Assembly (NCBI RefSeq): GCF_001641615.1
Contig: NZ_LRRU01000020.1
Location: 764,525 to 828,524, forward strand
Direction of reading: 5' to 3'
DNA: 64,000 nucleotides
DNA from: Pseudoalteromonas gelatinilytica
GTDB lineage: Bacteria; Pseudomonadota; Gammaproteobacteria; Enterobacterales; Alteromonadaceae
The notes under the pieces: model-generated
The model's input: the letters and a program-made list of their open reading frames with translations, nothing else
Told to the model about the DNA's origin: nothing
The model's database searches: none
Part shown: positions 11,285 to 19,052 of the stretch, piece after piece
How the letters are laid out: each line of letters opens with the position of its first letter
Numbering within the stretch: the stretch's first letter is position 1
Made by a program: the position numbers and the translations under genes

Positions 11285-11300
11285 TTTACGTTAACGTAAA
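11285..11300. promoter_or_regulatory. 16-bp perfect palindrome, LiuR-like
   Basis: TTTACGTTAACGTAAA is a perfect palindrome. As I recall, it resembles sites assigned to LiuR, a MerR-family regulator of branched-chain amino acid use in gammaproteobacteria. The assignment is tentative. It could serve gltBD, about 260 bases away, or the opposite-strand operon. Confidence 0.4.
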
Positions 11301-11313
11301 CTGCGCGCAATAT

Positions 11314-11327
11314 TGAATAATTATTCA
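11314..11327. promoter_or_regulatory. Second ArgR-box-like palindrome
   Basis: TGAATAATTATTCA is a perfect palindrome matching the ARG-box core TGAAT-N4-ATTCA. It lies 13 bases from the LiuR-like palindrome and about 185 bases from the first ARG-like box, a spacing that would allow looping. The rest of the 11027-11630 gap, apart from the sites listed, shows no gene. Confidence 0.45.
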
Positions 11328-11487
11328 CGCTATGAATATCAATGCAGTTTTTAATGGGCTCTAGTGCAGTACAGCTGCATCATTATTTACTCTTGGCTTT
11401 AGCATAGTTACAAACTATGTATCTGAGCAGCCGACCTTAGTCGCAATGTCTTAGTCTGTTTACCCTTGCGTCAACAATCAGCAATTT

Positions 11488-11527
11488 AAAAGTGTCCGCT
11501 GCGGACACTTTTTCTGTCCGCGGACAG
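11488..11527. promoter_or_regulatory. Paired inverted repeats, probable enhancer sites of the sigma-54 activator
   Basis: Two adjacent palindromes share the half site TGTCCGC. The first (11488-11512) has 12-bp arms around one base; the second (11514-11527) is a 14-bp palindrome with no spacer. They lie about 55-110 bp upstream of the sigma-54-like promoter, the usual place for NtrC-family enhancer sites. The first could also form an RNA hairpin followed by T's, but no plus-strand gene precedes it. Confidence 0.6.
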
Positions 11528-11579
11528 ATAATAAACCTGCAACAAAAATAAATACCAATAAAAATCAATAATTTAAAAG

Positions 11580-11596
11580 TTGGCACGCTACTGGTA
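11580..11596 (+). promoter_or_regulatory. Sigma-54 (-24/-12) promoter candidate
   Basis: TTGGCACG, four bases, then TGGTA. The -24 element is a full consensus. The -12 element departs from TTGCA in the way TTGTA does at some phage-shock promoters. The predicted start of transcription, near 11606-11608, is about 23 bases before the 31-codon ORF. The operon encodes its own sigma-54 activator. Confidence 0.6.
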
Positions 11597-11630
11597 TTGA
11601 TAAGACATCAGCGAAATTAAGGATTTCAAA

Positions 11631-11726
11631 ATGTTCACTATCAGTTTGTTTATGGCTTCTCCACTTACCATGCTTGCCGTTGGCTTCATGATTGTGTGTT
11701 TTGAGAATCGTAAGGAGTTAAAATGA
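11631..11726 (+). CDS. 31-residue membrane peptide overlapping the adaptor gene
   Basis: This small ORF encodes MFTISLFMASPLTMLAVG, then a hydrophobic stretch and a charged tail ENRKELK. A single membrane helix covers about residues 3-24. It has a good ribosome-binding site (TTAAGGA, 7 bases before ATG). Its TGA overlaps the adaptor's ATG as ATGA, and the adaptor's own ribosome-binding site (TAAGGAG) lies inside this ORF. This arrangement suggests translational coupling. It would be the first cistron of the sigma-54 operon. The function could be that of a small membrane accessory of the exporter or simply a coupling leader. No homology is recognised. Confidence 0.6.
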   Translation: MFTISLFMASPLTMLAVGFMIVCFENRKELK

Positions 11727-12976
11727 TTAAGGATACCAGTGCCCAAGATATTACCGTGGCGAAGAAAAACACCATAAAAAAACCACTTATAGTAGTAGCG
11801 GGTGTAATACTTGTTGGTGCGCTTGGCTTTCAAGCATTATTCGCAAGTAGTGATGGCAGCATTTCGGTTGATGCAGCGAGCTTACAAATTAGTGAAGTGA
11901 CTCAAAAGACGCTCATAAGAGATGTGGCCGCGAGCGGTAAAATCGTTGCAGCTAATGCACCGAAGGTTTATAGCCCTGAACGTGGTTTTGTCGATTTAAA
12001 AGTAAAAGCCGGTGACAGCGTTGAGGTAAATGAAGTGATCGCAACCGTAACCAGTCCTGAGCTAACCAACGAGCTAAAGCAACAGCAATCGGTATTAGCA
12101 CGTTTAGAAGGTGAATTACAACGCAAGCAACTTGAAGCGCGCAGACAAAAACTGAGCCTGACTAAAGCGCTCGATTTAGCGCAAGTTGAACTCAATGCCG
12201 CAGATAGAGAAAACCGCCGAGCTAAAATCTCTATCGAGAAACATTTAATTAGCCAAATAGATCTAGAAAAAGCGGTTGATGACTTAGCCCGTGCCAAGCT
12301 TTCTTATAAGCACGCCGAGCAAGAAGTTAATCTAGCCAAAGATACCCTCGCATTTGAGCTAAAAGCCGCAGAGCGTGATCTGGCTCGTCAACAACTGATT
12401 GTTGACGACTTACTCAGACAAGTAAATGAACTTACTATCACTGCCAGTGTAAGCGGCATTGTAGGTAACTTATTAGTGCAACAAAAAGAAGCTGTCACAC
12501 AAAGCCAACCATTAATGACATTGGTCGATTTAAGTAACTTTGAAGCAGAACTGCAAGTACCAGAAAGCTACGCCAATGAGCTAGGTCTTGGTATGCAAGT
12601 TGAGCTTACGTTAGGTGCTCGTCATGTCACAGGCACTCTTTCAGCCATTTCACCTGAAGTGAATAACCGCGAGGTGACAACCCGCGTACGTTTTGACAAT
12701 GAGATTTCTGGCATCCGCCAAAACCAACGCTTAACCGCACGTATTTTATTAGAGAATCGCGACGATGTATTACAAGTAAAACGCGGCGCATTCTTACAAC
12801 AAGGTGGCACCCATGCCTATAAGGTTGACGGTGACATGGCTTATTTAATCGATATAAAAACCGGTGCAAGCAGTATTAATGCTGTCGAGATAATTGAAGG
12901 CGTAGAGCCTGGCGATAAGCTAATTATCTCGAACTACGATCGCTTTAAAAAAGCAACCACACTGGTTTTACGCTAA
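11723..12976 (+). CDS. Periplasmic adaptor (membrane fusion) protein, MacA/HlyD-like
   Basis: The 417-residue protein has an N-terminal membrane anchor (about 19-36). A biotinyl-lipoyl-like segment surrounds VYSPERGFVDLKVKAGDSVEVNEVIATV, a long alpha-hairpin coiled coil covers about 112-220, and beta-barrel and membrane-proximal domains end near 417. Proteins like this join an inner-membrane ABC transporter to an outer-membrane TolC-type channel. The ATPase and permeases that follow are its natural partners. No TolC gene is in the window, so a channel would have to be supplied from elsewhere. The start overlaps the upstream 31-codon ORF. Confidence 0.88.
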   Translation: MIKDTSAQDITVAKKNTIKKPLIVVAGVILVGALGFQALFASSDGSISVDAASLQISEVTQKTLIRDVAASGKIVAANAPKVYSPERGFVDLKVKAGDSVEVNEVIATVTSPELTNELKQQQSVLARLEGELQRKQLEARRQKLSLTKALDLAQVELNAADRENRRAKISIEKHLISQIDLEKAVDDLARAKLSYKHAEQEVNLAKDTLAFELKAAERDLARQQLIVDDLLRQVNELTITASVSGIVGNLLVQQKEAVTQSQPLMTLVDLSNFEAELQVPESYANELGLGMQVELTLGARHVTGTLSAISPEVNNREVTTRVRFDNEISGIRQNQRLTARILLENRDDVLQVKRGAFLQQGGTHAYKVDGDMAYLIDIKTGASSINAVEIIEGVEPGDKLIISNYDRFKKATTLVLR

Positions 12977-12997
12977 CAAATAAAAGGAATAATCAAC

Positions 12998-13705
12998 ATG
13001 CTTACAATGAACAACATCAGCAAAGTGTATCAAACAGATATGGTACAAACACATGCCCTTCGTGACTTTAATCTACAAGTAGAAGAAGGTGAATTTATTG
13101 CCGTAACGGGCCCAAGTGGCTCAGGTAAAACCACATTTTTAAACATCGCCGGTATGTTAGAACCATTTAGCGAAGGCCAATACATGCTAGACGGTATTGA
13201 TGTGGGTAAGCTCAACGACAACCAGCGTGCTGACTTACGTAATCAAAAAATTGGTTTTATTTTCCAAGGCTTCAACCTTATTCCAGATTTGAATCTCTAT
13301 GAAAATATTGAAGTACCACTGCGTTATCGCGGTATCAAAGCCGCCGAGCGTAAACGCCGAATCGAGCAATGCCTGGAGCAAGTTGGTTTAGCGTCACGCG
13401 CTAAACACTTACCGCAACAACTTTCTGGTGGTCAACAACAACGTGTGGCTATTGCCAGAGCTCTTGCAGGTGAACCGCGCTTTTTACTTGCCGATGAGCC
13501 AACCGGTAATTTAGATAGCTTAATGGCGCGTCAAGTAATGGAGCTACTTGAGCAAATCAACCGTGATGGCGCAACCATCATCATGGTTACTCATGATCCA
13601 GAGCTTGCTCGCAGAGCACCACGTAATATCCAAGTTGTTGACGGCCAATTAGCTGACTTCACCTTGTACCAAGGCACTCAAAATCTTAAAGCGGCTGGAG
13701 TGTAA
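12998..13705 (+). CDS. ABC transporter ATPase, LolD/MacB family
   Basis: The 235-residue nucleotide-binding subunit has Walker A GPSGSGKTT, a Q-loop around IFQGFNLIP, signature LSGGQQQRVAIARAL, Walker B FLLADEPTGN and switch MVTHD. The DEPTGNLDS segment is typical of the LolD/FtsE/MacB group, whose members drive mechanotransmission across the periplasm rather than ordinary transport through the membrane. It has a ribosome-binding site (AAAGGAATAA) and sits 21 bases after the adaptor and 2 bases before the first permease. Confidence 0.93.
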   Translation: MLTMNNISKVYQTDMVQTHALRDFNLQVEEGEFIAVTGPSGSGKTTFLNIAGMLEPFSEGQYMLDGIDVGKLNDNQRADLRNQKIGFIFQGFNLIPDLNLYENIEVPLRYRGIKAAERKRRIEQCLEQVGLASRAKHLPQQLSGGQQQRVAIARALAGEPRFLLADEPTGNLDSLMARQVMELLEQINRDGATIIMVTHDPELARRAPRNIQVVDGQLADFTLYQGTQNLKAAGV

Positions 13706-13707
13706 CC

Positions 13708-15021
13708 ATGTTCCTTCATTATTTAGATTTAAGCTGGCGCAGCTTTAAGCGCACGCCACTTGTGAGCTTTTTAATGGTACTGGCCATTGCCATTGGTATT
13801 GGCGTAACCATGACAAGCTTATCTGTGTATCACATGATGTCAGCAGACCCTATTCCTGAAAAAAGTAGCGACCTTTATACTGTACAGCTACAAACCATGG
13901 ATGAAGGCCGTACGTGGTGGACAGTCGATAACATGCCACTGCAATTAACTTATCAGGATGCCGTTAACCTTGATCAAGCGAATGCGGGTGGCAAACGTGT
14001 CACTATGGTTAGAACGGGTTTTTCGGTTTATTTAGACTCAGATAAAGTTAAACCATTTATTGGACAAGCACGCCTAACCACGCCTGATTTTTTCGATATG
14101 TTTAACCTATCATTTATTTATGGTGGGGTTTGGAGCGCGCAACAAGAAGCCGATGCAGCCCCTGTTGTGGTGATCAATAAAGAATTAAACGACAAGCTAT
14201 TCGCAGGTGAAAACCCTGTCGGCAAAATGGTGTACCTCGATGATGCCAGCTACGAAGTTATTGGCGTCATTGATGATTGGGATATCACCACCAAATATTA
14301 TGATCTGAACAACGGTGCATTTAATAAGACCGAGCAACTATTTTTACCATTTAGCCTAATGAAAGCACGCCAGCTTGAAAACTGGGGTAATACCAATGGT
14401 TGGAAGCACGAAAAAACCAATACCTTTAACGACAAACTCAATTCTGAAATGGTGTGGTTACAATTTTGGGTTGAACTAAAAACACCTGCAGAAAAACAAG
14501 CTTACCAAGACTTTTTAATGGCCTATATGCAAGAGCAACAAAAGCTAGGTCGTTTTAACCGCGAAAAATTAACCGCCACCTTACGCGATGTAAATGAGTG
14601 GATGCAATACAACAATGTCGTTAGCGAAGACAACGAAATTCTGGTTGGCCTAAGCTTTATGTTTTTAGCAGTATGCCTTGCCAATATTTTAGGTTTATTA
14701 CTAGCGAAATTTTTACGCCGCGCTCCGGAAGTCGGTGTGCGCCGAGCATTAGGTGCCAGCAAACGCCAAATATTCTTTCAACATATTGTTGAGGTCGCGA
14801 TGTTAGGTTTCTTAGGTGGCATCTTCGGAATTATTTTGGCGCAAGTGGGCTTATTAGGCGTACGTCAAAGCTATAGCTACTACCAAAGCTTAGCCACTAT
14901 GGATTTAACCATGCTACTCAGCGCACCTGTGATTGCAATTAGCACCTGTGTGATAGCGGGTCTGTACCCTGCTTGGCTGGTATGTAAAACCAACCCTGCT
15001 ATTTATCTTAAGAGCCAATAA
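13708..15021 (+). CDS. ABC transporter permease, MacB/FtsX type (first)
   Basis: The 437-residue protein has the four-helix MacB/FtsX topology. One N-terminal helix (about 18-40) is followed by a large periplasmic MacB_PCD-like domain (about 50-310) and three C-terminal helices (about 318-340, 365-385, 400-425). The cytoplasmic loop RRAPEVGVRRALGASKRQI is the conserved coupling segment of this family. Two different permeases follow one ATPase here, implying a heterodimeric permease, unlike the homodimeric MacB fusion. The substrate is unknown; peptides, lipids or siderophores are all possible. Confidence 0.88.
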   Translation: MFLHYLDLSWRSFKRTPLVSFLMVLAIAIGIGVTMTSLSVYHMMSADPIPEKSSDLYTVQLQTMDEGRTWWTVDNMPLQLTYQDAVNLDQANAGGKRVTMVRTGFSVYLDSDKVKPFIGQARLTTPDFFDMFNLSFIYGGVWSAQQEADAAPVVVINKELNDKLFAGENPVGKMVYLDDASYEVIGVIDDWDITTKYYDLNNGAFNKTEQLFLPFSLMKARQLENWGNTNGWKHEKTNTFNDKLNSEMVWLQFWVELKTPAEKQAYQDFLMAYMQEQQKLGRFNREKLTATLRDVNEWMQYNNVVSEDNEILVGLSFMFLAVCLANILGLLLAKFLRRAPEVGVRRALGASKRQIFFQHIVEVAMLGFLGGIFGIILAQVGLLGVRQSYSYYQSLATMDLTMLLSAPVIAISTCVIAGLYPAWLVCKTNPAIYLKSQ

Positions 15022-15032
15022 GGAAGACACCC

Positions 15033-16238
15033 ATGTTAGAAATTAAACCTATCTTTCACGCCTTATGCCGCTCAAAAGTTGGCGCTATTTTATTACTGAT
15101 CCAAATTGCCATCACCACTGCGATTGTCAGTAACGCAGCGTTTATTATTCAAGACAGAATTAGCTATTTAAGCCAAGAGACTGGCTACCCTGAACAAGAC
15201 ATTTTCGTTTTTAATGTCATGATGTTTGGCAAAGATGTGTCGCCATCTCAGCAATATGAGCTTGATGAAGCCATGCTTCGTCAAATACCTGGTGTAGTTG
15301 ATGCTGCTTATTCGAGTAACACACCGCTTTCGGGCAGTGGCTCTTCGTCAGATTTTAGTTTAAAGCCAGCACCTGAAGAGAGTAAATCAGCGCGTAGCTC
15401 TTACATGTTTATCGATGAGCATGGCATTAATACTTATGGTGTAAAACTCATTGCTGGGCGTAACTACACAGAAGACGAAGTGATCGTTACCGATAACTAT
15501 GATGAGCTTTCAAAAGTAACCGTTGTCACTAAAACCCTACTCGATGAGCTGTTCCCTGACGGCAATGGTTTAGGTCAAACTGTCTATTTTGGTGACATTC
15601 CAATGAAAGTAATTGGTGTTGTTGAACTTATGAAAGGCCCATGGCTTAAAGACAGCCGCCCAGATAACGTAGCACTGCTGCCTTTTATTAAGCCTGGTAC
15701 AAATGCACGCTTTGTGGTTAGAACAGAGCCTGGTCAACGTCAATCAGTCATGAATCGTGTTGAAGAAGCCATGCTGAAAAACTACAACAAACGCGTTATT
15801 TCTCGCATTCGTGGCTTAGATGACGATAAAGAGTCATACATGGCTGAAGATACATTAATGATGCGCATGTTGATTGTACTTATTACTATTTTAGTGTTGG
15901 TGACGGCCCTTGGTATTTTCGGCCTAACGCTGTTCAATATCAGTAAGCGTACTAAACAAATAGGCACTCGCCGCGCTTTAGGCGCCAGAAAATCGGCCAT
16001 CATCAGCTACTTCTTAGTTGAAAACGCCATGATATGTTTAGTTGGTTTAGTGATTGGTGTGATTGCTGCCGTGTATTTAGGCCAGTTGCTTATGCAGCAC
16101 TTTTCAATTGCTCAACTTGATATTAGCTACGTGCTTGCTACGGCGCTGGCAGTGTTCGTTATGAGTTTATTAGCAGTACTTGCACCTGCAAAACGGGCGG
16201 CGAATATCTCACCGAGCATTGCAACTCGAACAATTTAG
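15033..16238 (+). CDS. ABC transporter permease, MacB/FtsX type (second)
   Basis: The 401-residue paralogue of the preceding permease has an N-terminal helix (about 17-38), a periplasmic domain with the typical TVYFGDIPMKVIGVVE segment, and three C-terminal helices. It also has the coupling loop KRTKQIGTRRALGARKSAI. It starts 11 bases after the first permease with ribosome-binding site AAGGAAG, so the two should be made together. It is the last transport gene; the regulator follows after an 81-base gap containing a hairpin. Confidence 0.88.
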   Translation: MLEIKPIFHALCRSKVGAILLLIQIAITTAIVSNAAFIIQDRISYLSQETGYPEQDIFVFNVMMFGKDVSPSQQYELDEAMLRQIPGVVDAAYSSNTPLSGSGSSSDFSLKPAPEESKSARSSYMFIDEHGINTYGVKLIAGRNYTEDEVIVTDNYDELSKVTVVTKTLLDELFPDGNGLGQTVYFGDIPMKVIGVVELMKGPWLKDSRPDNVALLPFIKPGTNARFVVRTEPGQRQSVMNRVEEAMLKNYNKRVISRIRGLDDDKESYMAEDTLMMRMLIVLITILVLVTALGIFGLTLFNISKRTKQIGTRRALGARKSAIISYFLVENAMICLVGLVIGVIAAVYLGQLLMQHFSIAQLDISYVLATALAVFVMSLLAVLAPAKRAANISPSIATRTI

Positions 16239-16250
16239 TTCTCCCAACCT

Positions 16251-16278
16251 ATGCTACACTGGATTAACAGTGTAGCAT
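16251..16278. terminator. Perfect hairpin between permease and regulator genes
   Basis: 11-bp perfect arms (16251-16261, 16268-16278) around a 6-base loop. No U-tract follows, so it may be an mRNA-processing or stabilising structure or a partial terminator that lowers expression of the regulator and kinase. Confidence 0.45.
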
Positions 16279-16319
16279 TCATCTTGCACCCTTATTAGGA
16301 AAATAACTAAAACAATAAT

Positions 16320-17648
16320 ATGGAAAAAATACTTATCGTCGACGATAACCCAGCAATTTTGGATGCATTGTCGTTATTACTCGAAATTCACGGTTTTGAT
16401 GTTGTTACGGCAAGTAACCCGTTTGAAGCAATTCAAGCCGTACAATACCAACGCATAGCGCTTGTTATTCAAGACATGAACTTTACCGCCGACACCACTT
16501 CCGGCGAAGAAGGCAAAGAACTTTTTTATGCCTTACGAGACATTAATCCTCACTTACCGATTATTTTGATCACCGCATGGACAGAGCTTTCTACTGCCGT
16601 TGAACTTGTCAAAGCAGGGGCTGCTGATTATTTACCAAAACCATGGGACGATGCCAAGCTACTTACTTGTGTAAATAACCTAATCGAGCTGGGTAAAGCA
16701 AAACAGCAAAACGAGACTTTTACCCGCCACCAGCAAGAGCGTGACGCATCTGTACAACAAGCAAATTTGGTGGGCTTGGTTTATAAAAGTACCCCTATGG
16801 AGCACATTGTTAATCTTGCGATTCAAGTGGCTAAATCGGATATTTCAGTGCTGATCACAGGCCCTAACGGCAGTGGTAAAGAGCGCATTGCGCAAATAAT
16901 ACAGGCTAATTCATTATTAGCAGATAAACCCTTTATCACTGTTAATGCCGGTGCTTTGCCAAGCGAGCTTATTGAGGCTGAATTATTTGGTGCCGAAGCT
17001 GGCGCCTATACTGGTATTACAAAACAGCGCATTGGTCGCTTTGAAGCGGCCGATGGTGGCACCCTATTTTTAGACGAAATTGGAAACTTGCCACTTTCTG
17101 GGCAAATGAAATTATTACGCATTTTACAAACCGGTGAATTTGAACGTTTAGGATCAACACAAACACGTAAAGTGAATGTGCGGGTGATTTCAGCTACCAA
17201 TGAAGATTTAAGCCATGCAATTAAAACAGGTCAATTTCGAGAAGACCTTTACTACCGCTTAAATGTGATTGAGTTAAATTTACCAAGCCTTGCCCATCGC
17301 CCAGATGATATTTTAGCTTTAGTCGCACACTTTTTACCTGAGCGCACACTGTCGTTAAGTACGGAAAAAGCCCTACTAGCCCATAGCTGGCCGGGTAATG
17401 TTCGTGAGCTTGAAAATGCCTGTAAACGCGCTGGCGTTTTAAAACCCACAGGGGTGATTGAGCTTGCTGATTTTGGCTTACAAGTTGAAACAAACAGCCC
17501 AACACAAACAAGAGCAGAGCCTAACAAACAAGAGATCGAACTTGCCATGCGCGAATACAAAGGTGTGATTGCTAAAGTGGCTCGCCATTTTGGCTTAAGC
17601 CGCCAAGCGCTCTATCGCAGGCTTGATAAATTTAAGATTGAATACTAA
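16320..17648 (+). CDS. Sigma-54-dependent response regulator (NtrC family)
   Basis: The 442-residue activator has three parts. The receiver (about 1-120) carries Asp52 in IQDMNF and Lys107 region YLPKPW. The AAA+ domain (about 150-375) has Walker A GPNGSGKE near 180, loop 1 motif GAYTGI near 228, and Walker B GTLFLDEIGN near 247. The Fis-type helix-turn-helix (about 400-440) includes VARHFGLSRQALYRRL. Loop 1 normally reads GAFTGA; the F-to-Y change is common but the final Ile is unusual. The neighbouring kinase gene overlaps it by one base (TAATG). Its likely targets are the paired TGTCCGC palindromes at 11488-11527, so the operon would be autoregulated. Confidence 0.92.
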   Translation: MEKILIVDDNPAILDALSLLLEIHGFDVVTASNPFEAIQAVQYQRIALVIQDMNFTADTTSGEEGKELFYALRDINPHLPIILITAWTELSTAVELVKAGAADYLPKPWDDAKLLTCVNNLIELGKAKQQNETFTRHQQERDASVQQANLVGLVYKSTPMEHIVNLAIQVAKSDISVLITGPNGSGKERIAQIIQANSLLADKPFITVNAGALPSELIEAELFGAEAGAYTGITKQRIGRFEAADGGTLFLDEIGNLPLSGQMKLLRILQTGEFERLGSTQTRKVNVRVISATNEDLSHAIKTGQFREDLYYRLNVIELNLPSLAHRPDDILALVAHFLPERTLSLSTEKALLAHSWPGNVRELENACKRAGVLKPTGVIELADFGLQVETNSPTQTRAEPNKQEIELAMREYKGVIAKVARHFGLSRQALYRRLDKFKIEY

Positions 17649-18937
17649 TGCGTTCTTCGTTTCGATATAAAATCATAACTTTGTGTATTGCAGCGTCTGC
17701 ATTGCCGCTTGTGTTGGTGTGTTATTTTGCGGGCATAAGCATGCTTTACAGCCTATTAGCCCTGCTCGCTTGCGCCTTGATCAGCGGATTTTTTGCCGGG
17801 CAATTATCAGCTCCGCTCATTGATGGTATGAACTCGCTCGAAACCGGGCTGCTTAATTTTAAAGATGGTGAGCTGGCCACATTATTAGCCTATGATGGCA
17901 GTGATGAGCTTGGCGATTTATGCCGGCTTTATAACCAAACCGCAAAACAACTTCGCCAAGAAAAACAATGGATTTATCAGCGTGAGTTGATGCTCGACAA
18001 AGTGCTGCAAAGCTCGCCACAAGCTGTGCTTTTGACTAACGACCAAGGCTTTATTGTGTATAGCAACCACAGTGCCCGCAGCTTACTCGATGCTAAATCA
18101 GCCCTTGAAGGCGCCAAGCTTGAAAGCTTATTAGATTCAAGCTGCGAGCAATTAACGCGTGCCATTCACAAAGGCGTTGATGGCTTATTTACCCTCGACA
18201 AAGCAGATCAAGAATCACAAACTTGGCATATGGCAACAGGTCGATTATTACTTAATAATCAGTTTCACCAACTGTTTGTCTTTAAACAGCTGACCCGCGA
18301 ACTAAGCCGCCAAGAAGTAGAGGTTTGGAAAAAAGTTATTCGTATTATTAGCCATGAGCTTAACAACTCCCTTGGGCCAATGTCATCAATGCTTCATAGC
18401 GCGCAACTTTTAACAAAAGAAGTCGATGAACCACGCTTAAAACGGGTATTTACCACCATTGAAGACCGCATTAAACACCTTAATGAGTTTGTGCAAGGTT
18501 ATGGTAAATTTGCCAAGTTACCCACCCCTCAACTATCAACGATTAACTGGCCGACACTGATTGAGCAATTAAAAAGTCAGTGGCAGGTTGAGGTCTCACT
18601 TGATGAGCGAGTGACAACTGATGCTGATCACACTCAGCTCGAACAATTACTTATAAACTTATTAAAAAATGCCTATGAGTCAGGGTCAAACCCCGAAGAT
18701 GTCAGCTTAACAGTGCAACAAGAAGCAAGTGGCACACACATCACGGTGAGTGATAAAGGTAAAGGTATGAGTGAAGCTGTAATGGCAAACGCACTTATTC
18801 CCTTTTACTCCACTAAAGCAACAGGCAGTGGCTTAGGGCTAGCACTGTGCAGAGAAATAGTTGAAGCACACCACGGGCAAATTAGCTTACATAACCGTGA
18901 GCAAGGTGGATTAAGCGTGCATGTTTTGCTGCCCTAA
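17648..18937 (+). CDS. NtrY/NtrB-like sensor histidine kinase
   Basis: The 429-residue kinase has two N-terminal membrane helices (about 8-30 and 31-52), a HAMP-like linker (about 52-105), a PAS domain (about 115-215) and a HisKA segment ISHELNNSLGP (His near 236). The ATPase domain has an N-box around INLLKNAYESG and GSGLGLALC. The HELNNSL box is typical of kinases that pair with sigma-54 activators. Almost no periplasmic loop separates the two helices, so the signal is probably sensed in the membrane or by the PAS domain. It is the last gene of the exporter operon. Confidence 0.9.
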   Translation: MRSSFRYKIITLCIAASALPLVLVCYFAGISMLYSLLALLACALISGFFAGQLSAPLIDGMNSLETGLLNFKDGELATLLAYDGSDELGDLCRLYNQTAKQLRQEKQWIYQRELMLDKVLQSSPQAVLLTNDQGFIVYSNHSARSLLDAKSALEGAKLESLLDSSCEQLTRAIHKGVDGLFTLDKADQESQTWHMATGRLLLNNQFHQLFVFKQLTRELSRQEVEVWKKVIRIISHELNNSLGPMSSMLHSAQLLTKEVDEPRLKRVFTTIEDRIKHLNEFVQGYGKFAKLPTPQLSTINWPTLIEQLKSQWQVEVSLDERVTTDADHTQLEQLLINLLKNAYESGSNPEDVSLTVQQEASGTHITVSDKGKGMSEAVMANALIPFYSTKATGSGLGLALCREIVEAHHGQISLHNREQGGLSVHVLLP

Positions 18938-19052
18938 TAGCCTTTAACACATTCGATATGGATCATGATTAACAAAGAAACCCGTAACATAATATGAGCT
19001 TTTGCAATGCTAAGCCGTATCATACTGATTAAATTACCACTTATTTAAACCT

